This document shows positions 43,997 to 54,120 of a stretch of DNA of 64,000 nt, in pieces. Origin of the DNA: Paenibacillus sp. J2TS4 (lineage in GTDB: Bacteria; Bacillota; Bacilli; Paenibacillales; NBRC-103111). The notes under the pieces were generated by a model, which did not search any database, was not told where the DNA came from, and worked only from the letters and a program-made list of their open reading frames with translations. The position numbers and the translations under genes are program-made. Every line of letters starts with the position of its first letter. The first letter of the stretch is position 1. The stretch is from the NCBI RefSeq assembly GCF_018403245.1, contig NZ_BOSH01000003.1, positions 372,001 through 436,000 on the forward strand, written 5' to 3'.

Positions 43997-45571
43997 TTAT
44001 CTCCGGCGGGCTGCTCTGATTTTATCCATGTAATGCTTTAGTATTTCTTCTCCTCTGTAACTGTCGCTGGCCATAATCTGTTGGCGGTATTCCGGCCATC
44101 GCTCACCGGATTTATCGGTGAAGAGCATTCGCACCTGGTACTCATTTTGCTTGGCCCGCATGTTCTCGACATTCACATTGAGCGGAGGAGTCAAGGTCGT
44201 GCCGAGTCCTTCATAGATCGGGATCCCGGTGACCGTATCATAGATCCACTGGTCCCGGCTGGTCAGCCGATCATCGATGACCGTTAAGCCGAATACTTGC
44301 GGCGTCTCCGGGGTGAAGAAGCTCCAGGCTGCCCAATAACTATCCTGGTTATCCTTATTGTCCGAATTAATCAAAGTAATGGTGCTGCCATCCCTGGTGT
44401 AATGGATCCCTTCGAGACCATAATGGGTCAGCAGGAAACCTTCCTCTCCTGCAAGCCAGTCGAGGATTTCGGCCGTTTTTTTGAGCTTTTCCGGATATAG
44501 TCCTGCGGTATTGTTGGAGAACAAAAACGGATACTGAGGCGATGGAGCGATTCTTAACGGTTGTTGGCCAAAAGGGTTGAAGGGAACCCAGTCCGCTTGA
44601 GGGTCTCTGGCCCTGCTGCGGGTTTGCAGGCTGTCAGGGTTGGAATCATAAGCGAAATCTTTCGTCTCACCCAGGACGATCCCTACTTTTCCTTGCACGG
44701 CTTTATCGACATAATCCGCTCCCTTGTTCAAAAACCAGTCCGGTTCAATCAAGCCGCTCTGAATGACTTTCAGAATGTCTGTGACGACATCAGCGATCCG
44801 TAAATCCGTCTGCATATCAATTAACTGGCCGTCCTTGAAGTAAGCCGGATATAACAGCCCGTGTTTAACATACTCCGGCCAATCCGTCGATATTTCCGAA
44901 CCGTTGCCGGAGGTGGTAAAGCCATACGTATCGTTCAGGCCATTGCCGTTCGGGTCATTATATGTGAACGCTTCCAATGCCTTGTAATATTCATCGTAGG
45001 CGGATGGGATTTCCAGACCGAGCCGATCCAGCCAGTCTTTGCGGATGTAATACGCGCGGTAGCTGTTTTTGTCGTAGGGGATAGGGGCGCGCATAAATTT
45101 GTTGTGAAATTGATATTCCTTCAGCTCCTTTTCGTCGATCCAATAGTTGAAGTAATTGGGCATGGTCGTCGGGGAGATGAACAGCGTCATATCCGCAAGA
45201 GCATTATCGAGCGCATACTGAGCTCCGCCATCCGGGCCGATCCCAAGCCACATATCGGGCGGATCGTTAGCAATCAGCAGGGCGGTCAGCTTATGATCAT
45301 AATCGTATCCCGGCTCCATCACCGTCATCGTTAGCTTGACATGGAATCGGCTTTCTATAATCTTCCCTATGAAATCGTCCTCCGGTTTGGTCAGCGCATC
45401 GGGCGAGGAACTGCTGATAAAAAAATGCAGCGGCATGATTTCTTCTGCAGAATAAGCCTCTGGAGATAAATTCCGTTCCCCTGATAAAGCTCCTCGTTGA
45501 ATCCAGGCAAAACCACTCCACGCGATACAGATCGCAGCTAGTGCAAGCCATCCCGCTTTAATTAATTTCAC
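43997..45571 (-). CDS. Extracellular solute-binding protein, membrane-anchored
   Basis: 524 aa starting with GTG at 45571 behind AAAGGAG. The N-terminal helix (about 4-26) has no lipobox, so it is a signal anchor or peptidase I site. Family 1 binding-protein fold: LTALLIANDPPDMWLGIG, DNALADMTLFISPTTM, ASDSYRGEEILKHYMDKI. It resembles LipO/YtcQ-type proteins of Paenibacillus near AraC-type membrane regulators. It is divergent from the regulator, and could bind a sugar for regulation or transport. Confidence 0.87.
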   Translation of the reverse strand: MKLIKAGWLALAAICIAWSGFAWIQRGALSGERNLSPEAYSAEEIMPLHFFISSSSPDALTKPEDDFIGKIIESRFHVKLTMTVMEPGYDYDHKLTALLIANDPPDMWLGIGPDGGAQYALDNALADMTLFISPTTMPNYFNYWIDEKELKEYQFHNKFMRAPIPYDKNSYRAYYIRKDWLDRLGLEIPSAYDEYYKALEAFTYNDPNGNGLNDTYGFTTSGNGSEISTDWPEYVKHGLLYPAYFKDGQLIDMQTDLRIADVVTDILKVIQSGLIEPDWFLNKGADYVDKAVQGKVGIVLGETKDFAYDSNPDSLQTRSRARDPQADWVPFNPFGQQPLRIAPSPQYPFLFSNNTAGLYPEKLKKTAEILDWLAGEEGFLLTHYGLEGIHYTRDGSTITLINSDNKDNQDSYWAAWSFFTPETPQVFGLTVIDDRLTSRDQWIYDTVTGIPIYEGLGTTLTPPLNVNVENMRAKQNEYQVRMLFTDKSGERWPEYRQQIMASDSYRGEEILKHYMDKIRAARRR

Positions 45572-45848
45572 CCTGATTTACTCCTTTTTCCTGATTATCC
45601 TGTATATTGCTTGGTGATATCATTTTACATAACGATAGCGTTTTTTGCTAGAAGGACGGATGAATTAATCGTCGCTGCCGGCTAAGTTTTGGATAAAGTC
45701 CAGACCAAGTTCGGTGAAAAGGATAAAAATTTCGCTTATTCTCAACTATGATACCGGACTGCCAGGACGGCAAAGAAGCAAGGACTCGTTCTTTACAAGG
45801 AATGGTCCTTCAAGTAGTATTTTTAATAATATTGGAGTGGGGGGGAGA

Positions 45849-48110
45849 ATGATGCGCAAAAACTGGTTTAATCGGCTTCTGCTGTCATACTTGCCGGTTT
45901 TTTTTGTGATTAGTTTGAGCCTCCTGCTAATTACCTACTTAACTCTAAACGAGATGTCCAAGCGGTCCGCGATACGAGCGAATGAATTGCTCTCGCAGAG
46001 CATTATGCAGCTAATAGATAATACATTGCTGGACCTCGACACTTTGATGCAGCAGCAGCTAATGCATAATGATAAGATCAAGCTGTTTTTTCAAACCGTG
46101 GCTCCCGCCGATCGGCAGCAGGCCGACTATGAGGCGGCGGCCGCTCTTAATGATCTGATGAGCAAAAATCCGATGATAGGGTCCGTCTATTTATTCAGAA
46201 CGGAGGATCAGGTTGTCTTAACCCCGGCCACTCGGACAACAGTTGAAAAGTTTGGCGACAAGTATTTCATCGGCAAATATGTGAAAAGCCTGCGTCCCTT
46301 CCGCTGGCTGGACAAGCGCGAGTACCAGGAGCATGAGGAGAATCCTCCCCGCCAGGTCGTCAGTTTAATCAAATTCGGCAAAATCTCCGACGGCAGCTTA
46401 ATGGTTGTCAACGTAAATACGGACAGCCTCAGCGGCATTATTCGCGGGATGTCCGAATCGAATCTCAACTTTGTAGATCTGATCGATACCCAGGGAAAAG
46501 TGTTAGCTACTAAGGAGTTCACTCAGACTTCCGACGGGCTGAAGGTGCAAGACACAGACCCAAGCAAGGGGCCGGAGCTGTCTTACGCTCGTTCCTCCTA
46601 TACGGGATGGACGATTCGCAGCGGAATATACAGCGGGAATATTCTTGAATGGGTTTCTTCATTGTTTTATGTATGGATTGTCGTAGGCTTTCTGGTCATT
46701 CTCGCCGGAATTGTTTGGCTTGTATTTGTAACCCGCCGCAATTATAAGCCTATTCAGGTCATGATGAGACGGATATCGGACTATGCCGGGCCCTCTATGA
46801 AGCATTCGGAGCTAAAGGATCGTGTCGATGAATTGCAATATATCGGTATCACCCTGGACGATCTGATGGACAAGTCTCATACGCTGCAAGAGCAAAATAA
46901 AGAAAATCTGGCCTATCGTAAAAAACAGTTGTTCCTAAATATAATGGAAGGGGTCTCTTTGGATCAGAATTGGGAACAGGAGCTGAAGGAGCTCGGCTTT
47001 GACGAGCACCACGGCTGCTTCATCGTTGTCCTGACGGAAATAGATGGAATTCACTCGTTCTGCAGCCGATATAATCATCGCGACCAGCATCTGCTCAAGC
47101 ACATCGTTCGTTCCGTGACGGCGGAGCTGGCCTCTACTAGGCAAACCCGGGTTTGGTCGGAGTGGGTTCACGATAACCGCCTTGGCGCGCTCTATTTCTT
47201 TGAGGAGCCGGGGATTGCAGAGGAGGAAATGATGCCGCTCGCTGAGAAGCTCCGGCATTGGGTGCAGAATCTGCTGGCCTTCACCGTAACGATCGGCGTG
47301 GGGCCCCTCGTTCTTCAGCCGGAGCAAATTTCCGCATCTTATCAAGCGTCGTTGCAGGCTCTGGAATACAAGGCCTCTTTTGGCAATAATCGTCTAATCA
47401 GTCTGGCGGATCTATCTTCCCGAGCGAAGGGAGAAGTATACAAGCATCTGCAAGAAACCCGTCAACTGAGCCAATCGTACCGATCAGGAGATGCGGATTG
47501 GGAGGATCAGTTTAACGATCTGTACCGTTCGCTTCAGTCGAGATTATATACAAGGGAGGATTTAATCAGTCTTCATAACCATCTTCTGTATACGTTGACT
47601 AAGGAAGTGGCGGCATTACCCGCTGAGCTGCAGCAACGATGGAAGGACGAAGCAGACGGGCAGTTGAAGCTTATTCTGGAGCAAGCCGAGACGATGGAGG
47701 AGCTTCATGACGGATTTTACCGGGTTCTGCTGCAGGCTTATACGGAAATGCAGGAGTATAGGGAAAGGAACAATAACCATCAACTCATCCAGAGCGTAAA
47801 GCAGTATATTAGCCATAATTACTCCAATCCCGATTTGTCTCTCATGCATTTAAGCAATGAGTTCGGGCTGGGCTCCAGCTATTTAAGCCGGCTGTTTAAA
47901 GAAGCCTTCGGCGTCAAATTTATCGATTATGTGGTGCAAGTGAGAATAGAGAAGGCTACGGAGCTGCTGCAGCAGACTGAAGAGACCATTCAGGATATTG
48001 CGGCCACTGTCGGCTACCCCCGTTCGTTAACCTTTATCCGGGCATTCAAAAAGCATATGGGAATCACTCCGGGGAACTATCGGAAAAGTTATTGGGAAGC
48101 TGCTCCATAG
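45849..48110 (+). CDS. Membrane-bound AraC-family regulator with extracellular sensing domain
   Basis: About 753 aa from the ATG at 45849, which has GGGGGAG upstream; an earlier in-frame codon at 45714 lacks one. Two membrane helices (about 9-36 and 285-310) enclose an extracellular domain of Cache type. A cytoplasmic helical part follows (about 330-620, with VEILL-like coiled segments), and the last 100 residues carry a double AraC helix-turn-helix (LSNEFGLGSSYLSRLFKEAF; VGYPRSLTFIRAFKKHMG). Such one-component regulators (YesN/MsmR-like) control the sugar ABC operon next door. Confidence 0.93.
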   Translation: MMRKNWFNRLLLSYLPVFFVISLSLLLITYLTLNEMSKRSAIRANELLSQSIMQLIDNTLLDLDTLMQQQLMHNDKIKLFFQTVAPADRQQADYEAAAALNDLMSKNPMIGSVYLFRTEDQVVLTPATRTTVEKFGDKYFIGKYVKSLRPFRWLDKREYQEHEENPPRQVVSLIKFGKISDGSLMVVNVNTDSLSGIIRGMSESNLNFVDLIDTQGKVLATKEFTQTSDGLKVQDTDPSKGPELSYARSSYTGWTIRSGIYSGNILEWVSSLFYVWIVVGFLVILAGIVWLVFVTRRNYKPIQVMMRRISDYAGPSMKHSELKDRVDELQYIGITLDDLMDKSHTLQEQNKENLAYRKKQLFLNIMEGVSLDQNWEQELKELGFDEHHGCFIVVLTEIDGIHSFCSRYNHRDQHLLKHIVRSVTAELASTRQTRVWSEWVHDNRLGALYFFEEPGIAEEEMMPLAEKLRHWVQNLLAFTVTIGVGPLVLQPEQISASYQASLQALEYKASFGNNRLISLADLSSRAKGEVYKHLQETRQLSQSYRSGDADWEDQFNDLYRSLQSRLYTREDLISLHNHLLYTLTKEVAALPAELQQRWKDEADGQLKLILEQAETMEELHDGFYRVLLQAYTEMQEYRERNNNHQLIQSVKQYISHNYSNPDLSLMHLSNEFGLGSSYLSRLFKEAFGVKFIDYVVQVRIEKATELLQQTEETIQDIAATVGYPRSLTFIRAFKKHMGITPGNYRKSYWEAAP

Positions 48111-48139
48111 GAGAGGTCGTTGATAAAAAAAGCTATCGT

Positions 48140-48166
48140 AAAAAAACAGCTATCGGCTGTTTTTTT
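48140..48166 (+). terminator. Intrinsic terminator of the AraC-type gene
   Basis: AAAAAAACAGC and GCTGTTTTTTT form an 11-bp stem with a 5-nt loop ending in the T-run. The remainder of the gap to 48438 holds no gene that I can support. Confidence 0.85.
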
Positions 48167-48438
48167 CGCTTTCTATCCCTGTTCTTTGAAAAAGTCTATC
48201 GGTCAAAAAAGAGATATTTACATCGTTTATCCGTGGATGATAGGGTGGAGGAGAAAGCTGAGGGCACAAAATCAATAGAGGGGAGGGAGAAAGATTTCTG
48301 TCTTATCGATCAGCCCATAAGCATTGCCCATAAACAATAGACCAGCAAACATTAACTCAACCAGCGTTAGCTTCAAGCGATGGACTGTTCTTGTTTCCAT
48401 GTAAATATAGAAGAATAACAGAGGGGAATGAATGAACA

Positions 48439-49920
48439 ATGAAATTGAAAACGATTACAATTCTGTTGCTTTGCTTCCTTGTTTCCATTACGGTTCTGGC
48501 CTGCGCGAAAAAATACGAAGGCGGGGAAAGCTCGCCAACTCCAGCTCCTTCTGCCGATGCATCTGATAATACTAAAGATAAGGATACCGCGGAAGAGGAG
48601 GTTTATCCCGAGAACGGCTTGCCGAAAAATGAAAAGGTGACCTTGAAGATGGGCTTTTTCGAAGCGGGAATGGGCCGGGAATATATCGACTATGCCTTGG
48701 ATACCTTCAAGCAGAAATTCCCTAACGTCAGTTTTGAAGTGACCTACTCGCCAACGGTTCAAACGGTCGTGAATACGAAAATATCGGCTGGCAACGATGA
48801 AGACATGTTCGATATGTTCAACTCCAGCTTGCCGGGAGGCACACCGGCCATCACCGCCCTTGTAGAAAACGGCAAGCTGGTCGATCAAGAGGATTTATGG
48901 GATCACAAGCTCTATGATGGCAATGGGAAGACGGTCAGAGAGCTGATGATGGAAGGGACGTTCGAAACAGCCGGCCGTATTTTGGGAAAGACTTATGCGC
49001 TGCCTAATACCGGTACGGGGGCGGGATTATTTTATGACAAGAAGCTGTTTGAAGAGCATGGCTGGAACCAGAATCCGAAAACCTGGTCCGAGTTTATGGA
49101 GCTGCTGGAGACGATCAAGCAAGCCGGTATTATTCCGATTACGTACACCGGGGTACACGTAACCTATATCAATAATGCATTCGGGACATGGAAGCTGTTC
49201 GAGTTAGCGGAGAATAGCGGCAACCTGGAAAAATTCGAGGATGACTTCCGTAACTACAAGCTGCCGCAATACTTGGCCCCTGAGTATGTAGATCTCTGGA
49301 ACCGCCTTTATGAAATGGGCAAAAAAGGATACTTCCCGGAAGGGGTGGCGGCTCTGGATCACACCCAGTCGCAAATGCAAGTTCTGCAGCATAAGGCAGC
49401 TATGGTCTCGACCGGCAGCTGGGTGGAGAATGAGATGAAGGATTCTACGCCGGAAGGGTTCGAGTGGGGCTATATGGTGGTGCCCATGGGAGAGGACCCT
49501 GCCGCTACGAAGTGGACTCGCTTAACATCCGGGAACGGCTTCTATATTTGGGAGGGCAAGCCGGAATTGAATAAGAAATGGGCCAAGGAATTCAACGTCT
49601 GGATGTTAAACCTGGACGTTCAGGAAGTACTCGGTGAGAAAGCGGGCGCCATTCCTCTGCGCAAGGACTTTGCCGATGATCCGGCACGGGCGGATAAGCT
49701 GCAAACCTTGACGAAATCGATTCTGGAGTACAACAAGAACAACAATACAAGAGGAGAAAGCGGCTACCGCAACGTAACCTTGACCGATCCCGCCTTCGCG
49801 CAAGCTTCTAAAGTCATGAATGAAGCGATTACAGCCATCACCTCGGGCAAGCAGGATCCCCAGCCGATCCTGGAAGAAGCGGAGAAGCTGTTAGAGAAAG
49901 CTATCCAGGCCCAGAAATGA
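48439..49920 (+). CDS. Sugar ABC transporter substrate-binding lipoprotein
   Basis: 493 aa with a signal peptide ending in lipobox VLAC (Cys22), followed by a Ser/Ala/Asp-rich linker (about 30-55). Family 1 fold: GFFEAGMGREYIDYALDTFK, SAGNDEDMFDMFNSSLPG, FYDKKLFEEHGWNQNPKTW, all typical of oligosaccharide-binding proteins. First gene of the binding protein-permease-permease operon. Confidence 0.94.
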   Translation: MKLKTITILLLCFLVSITVLACAKKYEGGESSPTPAPSADASDNTKDKDTAEEEVYPENGLPKNEKVTLKMGFFEAGMGREYIDYALDTFKQKFPNVSFEVTYSPTVQTVVNTKISAGNDEDMFDMFNSSLPGGTPAITALVENGKLVDQEDLWDHKLYDGNGKTVRELMMEGTFETAGRILGKTYALPNTGTGAGLFYDKKLFEEHGWNQNPKTWSEFMELLETIKQAGIIPITYTGVHVTYINNAFGTWKLFELAENSGNLEKFEDDFRNYKLPQYLAPEYVDLWNRLYEMGKKGYFPEGVAALDHTQSQMQVLQHKAAMVSTGSWVENEMKDSTPEGFEWGYMVVPMGEDPAATKWTRLTSGNGFYIWEGKPELNKKWAKEFNVWMLNLDVQEVLGEKAGAIPLRKDFADDPARADKLQTLTKSILEYNKNNNTRGESGYRNVTLTDPAFAQASKVMNEAITAITSGKQDPQPILEEAEKLLEKAIQAQK

Positions 49921-49939
49921 TAGCTCGGCAAAGGAGAGC

Positions 49940-50893
49940 ATGGTATTGAACCAACCTGTATCGAATCCAACGGAACGGTTCCCTGTCCCTAAGAGACGGC
50001 TGAGAAGAATGCCAATGGACAAAATGCTATTTCTCCTATTGGCCATTGTTCCGGCCTTCGGAGGATACTTGTTATTTACGCTGTATCCCAATCTATTGTC
50101 CGCTTACTATTCCTTGCTGAATTGGGATGGGATCGGGGAACCGATATTTGTCGGTCTGCAAAACTTCGTGACTCTGTTTCAGGATAAATATGTGTGGCGC
50201 GCACTGGGCCATAATTTGATCTTTATCCTAACCGTTCCTTGGCTTGTTATTTTTATCTCGATCGTCTTGGCGTATCTTATTTCCAGTAAGGGATACAGAG
50301 GGATGTCCTTTTTCAAAGTGCTCTTTTTCTTCCCCAATGTGTTATCGACGGTTGTCATCGCCTTGCTGTGGATGTTCGTCTACAACGGCAGCTACGGATT
50401 ATTAAACTCTCTTATTCGTGCCGTCGGAATTCCGATAAGAGACCTGTATTGGCTGGGAGAGCCCCAGACGGCGATTTGGGCGATTATCCCCCCGTGGGTG
50501 TGGGGAGGCGTCGGCACCTACCTGATCATTTTTATTAACGCGATGATTTCAATTCCCAAGTCTCTGTATGAGTCTGCGATATTGGAGGGGGCTTCCCACA
50601 TGCAGCGGCTGTTCCGAATTACGGTTCCGTTAATGATGCCTATCATTCGGGTAAGCGCGTTGTTCTTGGTGCTGGGGGTGTTTCGCAGCGTGGAAAATAT
50701 ATTGATCCTGACCAATGGAGGACCTTCAGGATCAACAGACGTCATCGGTTTGTATATGTTTAATCTCGCATTCGGTGAAGAATATCATAACTATGGCTAC
50801 GCTTCGGCTATCGGAATGTTTCTGTTCGTTATTCTCATTGGAGCGAAATTAATTATTGACAAGTACACAGCGAACAAAGGAGTCGAGTATTAA
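49940..50893 (+). CDS. Sugar ABC transporter permease 1 (MalF/LacF type)
   Basis: 317 aa, six membrane helices; the EAA loop (SIPKSLYESAILEGASHMQR) docks the ATPase, and IVLAYLISSK sits early. The start has GGAGAGC upstream. Follows the binding protein by 19 nt. Confidence 0.94.
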   Translation: MVLNQPVSNPTERFPVPKRRLRRMPMDKMLFLLLAIVPAFGGYLLFTLYPNLLSAYYSLLNWDGIGEPIFVGLQNFVTLFQDKYVWRALGHNLIFILTVPWLVIFISIVLAYLISSKGYRGMSFFKVLFFFPNVLSTVVIALLWMFVYNGSYGLLNSLIRAVGIPIRDLYWLGEPQTAIWAIIPPWVWGGVGTYLIIFINAMISIPKSLYESAILEGASHMQRLFRITVPLMMPIIRVSALFLVLGVFRSVENILILTNGGPSGSTDVIGLYMFNLAFGEEYHNYGYASAIGMFLFVILIGAKLIIDKYTANKGVEY

Positions 50894-50919
50894 TTTCAAG
50901 GTGAGAAGGTGTTGTATTC

Positions 50920-51756
50920 GTGAAAGAAAAACGTACATTTATAGATGTTATTTGGTGGATTGTATTAATAGTATGGTCTTTCACGATCCTATTTCCAATT
51001 ATTTGGATCCTGTATCAGTCGGTGAAGACAAATCGGGAATTTTTTCAGGATGTATGGGCGCTGTCCGAAACGATTAATTGGACGAATTACAGGAATGCCT
51101 GGACGAACTATGGCATCGGTAAAGCGATGCTGAATACGCTGTATTACGTAGGGGCCAGCCTGCTTATCGGCACCTTTCTGACGACGATGAATGCTTACGC
51201 GTTAACTCGAATGGAGTTTAAAGGAAGAAAACTGATTTGGGCGGCTATTATGCTGTCCTTATTTCTGCCGGGGATCAATGCCCTTATTCCGCAGTACGTC
51301 CTGATGCGGGACCTTAATTTAACCAATAGTCTGACGGGGCTGGTCATCTTGGACAGCTTGGGAGAAAGCGTGTTTTTCTTAATGCTCCTTGGCGGATTTA
51401 TGCAGTCCTTGCCCAAAGAATTGGAAGAGAGCGCATTCATGGATGGAGCCTCCATCTTTCAGACCTTCTTCCGAATTATTGTCCCTTTATCTACACCGGG
51501 CATTGTCACTATAGCTATTTTTAAATTTCTTGCGCTCTACAACAATTTTTTAGGACCCTTTATTTACTTGAGCGATGAAAAAAAATATACGATCGGGGTG
51601 GCCATGTATCAGGCCAATAAGCTCATGCAGTATAAATCGGATTGGGTAACCCTGTTTGCCGGCGTAATGATTGCGATGATCCCCTCGGTACTTATGTATA
51701 TGTTCTTCCAGCGCTGGATCATGGAAGGCGCGACACTCGGAGCGGTTAAGGGATGA
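50920..51756 (+). CDS. Sugar ABC transporter permease 2 (MalG type)
   Basis: 278 aa starting at GTG 50920 behind AGAAGGTG. Six membrane helices and the EAA loop SLPKELEESAFMDGASIFQT. No ATP-binding gene is in the operon; such systems usually share a single MsmX-type ATPase, which is presumably elsewhere in the genome. Confidence 0.93.
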   Translation: MKEKRTFIDVIWWIVLIVWSFTILFPIIWILYQSVKTNREFFQDVWALSETINWTNYRNAWTNYGIGKAMLNTLYYVGASLLIGTFLTTMNAYALTRMEFKGRKLIWAAIMLSLFLPGINALIPQYVLMRDLNLTNSLTGLVILDSLGESVFFLMLLGGFMQSLPKELEESAFMDGASIFQTFFRIIVPLSTPGIVTIAIFKFLALYNNFLGPFIYLSDEKKYTIGVAMYQANKLMQYKSDWVTLFAGVMIAMIPSVLMYMFFQRWIMEGATLGAVKG

Positions 51757-51876
51757 ATTGCGAGAGTGAATATATCCTTATCGGAGATGGAGTCGCTCCA
51801 CAATCTCTGAATAGCGCTCTGTGCTCTGGATAATGATGACAATTTTTAGTTATCCGATTATTATAAAAAAGAAGTA

Positions 51877-51908
51877 TGCCCCTATTCCCGATCGGTGATG
51901 GGGGCATG
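51877..51908 (+). terminator. Terminator of the sugar ABC operon
   Basis: ATGCCCCTAT and ATGGGGGCAT pair with one G-U across a 12-nt loop, followed by GTTTATT. The stretch from there to 52237 has no gene I can support. Confidence 0.7.
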
Positions 51909-52237
51909 TTTATTGGGGATGAAACTAACGATAGAGCAATTGGCGAAAACCGTGCGCAAGAATATATACTCGGCTATTGTCATCTGTGACTGAATAATTA
52001 AAAATTGCCACGAATCTTGCTGTATCATCACAAATCTTCCCGCATCATAGAATTAAGTAGCGGATTTATGTTAATATTTGGTTGTACAATTTTTTCAGGG
52101 TAAAAGTCGTCTCATATCCCCCGTTAACCGGATGGGGGCAAGATTATGGATCCTTCATCCCCGAGAAGGAGAACTGCAGCCAAAGGGACGATGGAATAGG
52201 GAACAGTCAGAGACAATTTGTTAAGGGGTGGGTTGAA

Positions 52238-52435
52238 TTGGAACGTGTGAGAAACTTTGTACTGGTCGTCTTGAATTTAATTGGGGAGCTGTGGATCGGT
52301 GGGTTTAGAAGAAATCCCGATTATTACGATCGATATACTGAGATTAAGACCAAGGCCGGGTATGCTGCTTTCGTTGCCTTAGCGACGATTGTAGCGCTGG
52401 GAATTGTAACTTGGCTTTATTTGAAGCTGCACTAA
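52238..52435 (+). CDS. Small membrane protein
   Basis: About 65 aa from the TTG at 52238, which has AAGGGGTGGG upstream; a longer frame back to 52082 lacks a ribosome site and hydrophobic logic. A single membrane helix near the C-terminus (about 42-62, FVALATIVALGIVTWLYLKL) follows a hydrophobic-amphipathic segment LIGELWIGG. I do not recognise a family. Confidence 0.55.
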   Translation: MERVRNFVLVVLNLIGELWIGGFRRNPDYYDRYTEIKTKAGYAAFVALATIVALGIVTWLYLKLH

Positions 52436-52437
52436 CA

Positions 52438-52742
52438 GGGAGTGCAAAAAGAAGTACATAACGAGTGAGCAGAGGTGCGGCGGGATACGAAGCGAAAGGT
52501 GCTTGCTTTTAATATTATGGCAAGTGGCTTGGAGTTAGGTAGGAAAACAAAAATAAGGTCAATTGTACACCCCAATTCTATCGTCCTAGCCATTTTTGAG
52601 ATCAAGGTGTAATAATGCGCTCTATATTCCACGATTTTAAAAAAAACGAGGATTTCTCCCATTTAGTGGGTACTTTTGCACCTCAATGCCCATTTCGGGA
52701 AAATGGTTGGATTTAAGAGGTATTTTTGCACTTCAATCCTCC
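52438..52742. repeat. Three copies of an AGTGCAAAAA-type repeat
   Basis: GTGCAAAAAGAAGTAC lies at 52442-52456; the opposite-strand form TACTTTTGCACCTCAATGCC lies at 52671-52690 and TATTTTTGCACTTCAATCCT at 52721-52740. The gap 52,436-52,825 holds no gene seen. Confidence 0.5.
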
Positions 52743-52825
52743 TCATTTGGCTAGAAGGAGATTGGGTGTCATCCATGTAATTTCTACGAGGCTGCGTTTT
52801 TTCTAGAACATCCAGGAGGACAACC

Positions 52826-53668
52826 ATGAAATTATTTAAAGTATTATGCAGTACGGTATGGATCGCTTTACTAGTTGGCTGCTCGGCTATTGCGAATAGC
52901 GACGCTGCCCCCTCGTTCTCGAATAACGAGGCCAAGATCGAATGGGCTTTTACACAGGAAAATCAGCACCCGGAAAAATTGCTTGTAGAGGTGATAGAGT
53001 CTGCAACGGACTCTTTGGACATTGCTATCTACAGTCTGACGCATCCCGAAATTGTCCAGGCTATCAAGGAAGCACAGAAGCGGGGAGTTGCCGTTCGGGT
53101 GATTACGGATAAAATTCAATCCGGGGGAAAGTCTCAGAATGAAGCGCTAAAAATAGTCGGAAGCGCCGGCGTTCCCCTGAAAGTAAATAGTCACAGCGGC
53201 CTGATGCATCACAAAATGACGATCGTTGACAAAAAGGTGGTCACTACCGGTTCTTATAATTACTCGAAGGCGGCCAGCACAAGAAATGATGAGATCTTAA
53301 TGGTGATCCGCGATGAAGAGATCGCCCAATCGTTTGCGGATGAGTTTGAAAAGATGTGGAATGATTCTTCGCGATTTGATACGGTGGAAAAACGGATTGC
53401 GATGGAGGAAGAGCCGGAAAATAACACGAATTCCAAGAAGCCCGCTAATTCCGAGACTGAGAACACTAATAAGAAAGTGGCGGCAAACCTGCCAGTCCCG
53501 GCCGCTCCATCTGAGAACTGCGAGGACCCCTTGATCAAAGGGAATAAAAATTCCATGGTGTACCATGTGCCAGGTGGACAATCCTACGAAAAGACAAACG
53601 CGAATGTCGAGATGTTCTGTACGACTGAAGAAGCGGAAGCTGCCGGTTATCGTGCAGCTAAACAATAG
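52826..53668 (+). CDS. Phospholipase D-family nuclease, lipoprotein
   Basis: 280 aa, lipoprotein signal with lipobox VGC (Cys19). One PLD domain (about 45-185) has the HKD motif HHKMTIVDKKVVTTGSYNYS, so the enzyme is expected to act as a dimer, like bacterial Nuc endonucleases. A Lys/Glu/Asn-rich linker (about 190-225) leads to a C-terminal module (IKGNKNSMVYHVPGGQSYEK ... FCTTEEAEAAGYRAA) found on secreted nucleases. Probably a membrane-bound extracellular nuclease for DNA degradation or uptake. RBS AGGAGG present. Confidence 0.9.
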   Translation: MKLFKVLCSTVWIALLVGCSAIANSDAAPSFSNNEAKIEWAFTQENQHPEKLLVEVIESATDSLDIAIYSLTHPEIVQAIKEAQKRGVAVRVITDKIQSGGKSQNEALKIVGSAGVPLKVNSHSGLMHHKMTIVDKKVVTTGSYNYSKAASTRNDEILMVIRDEEIAQSFADEFEKMWNDSSRFDTVEKRIAMEEEPENNTNSKKPANSETENTNKKVAANLPVPAAPSENCEDPLIKGNKNSMVYHVPGGQSYEKTNANVEMFCTTEEAEAAGYRAAKQ

Positions 53669-53970
53669 TAGTACAGAAAAAGTACGGAAACAATAGGATG
53701 GAAACTAAAGCAGGAAATCAACATTTCCTGGGAAAGCGCAGAATGTGACAAGATATGGACCGAAAATGGCCGCTTAATATTGCAACATATTCCAAATCTC
53801 GACGGAAACAGGCTGAATAAGAAACGAAATGACATTCCTTGCGACAAAAAAGCTTATCGTAAGGGGCAAATTTTTTAATTCTATTTCCCGAGCCAAGACA
53901 TCTCTCTACGACACAAAGGCATTCAATCATAACATTATTAGTCCTTCTGAGACCGTCATATACGAATACA

Positions 53971-54006
53971 AACATCCCGAGCCGTTAAACAACGATTCGG
54001 GATGTT
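53971..54006. terminator. Hairpin between PLD nuclease and ABC exporter
   Basis: AACATCCCGA and TCGGGATGTT form a perfect 10-bp stem. It lies between convergent genes. U-runs are weak. I see no gene in 53,669-54,120 otherwise. Confidence 0.6.
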
Positions 54007-54120
54007 CTGGTTCAAGCAGGAGCAGAGCTTTAGTCAAAAGCAATCCTGTCTACGCCGCGCAATGGCTAGGTTTTGAGCGTTGAATAAGCACTTCTAGGAT
54101 TGAACCCGAAGGGGAGAGGC

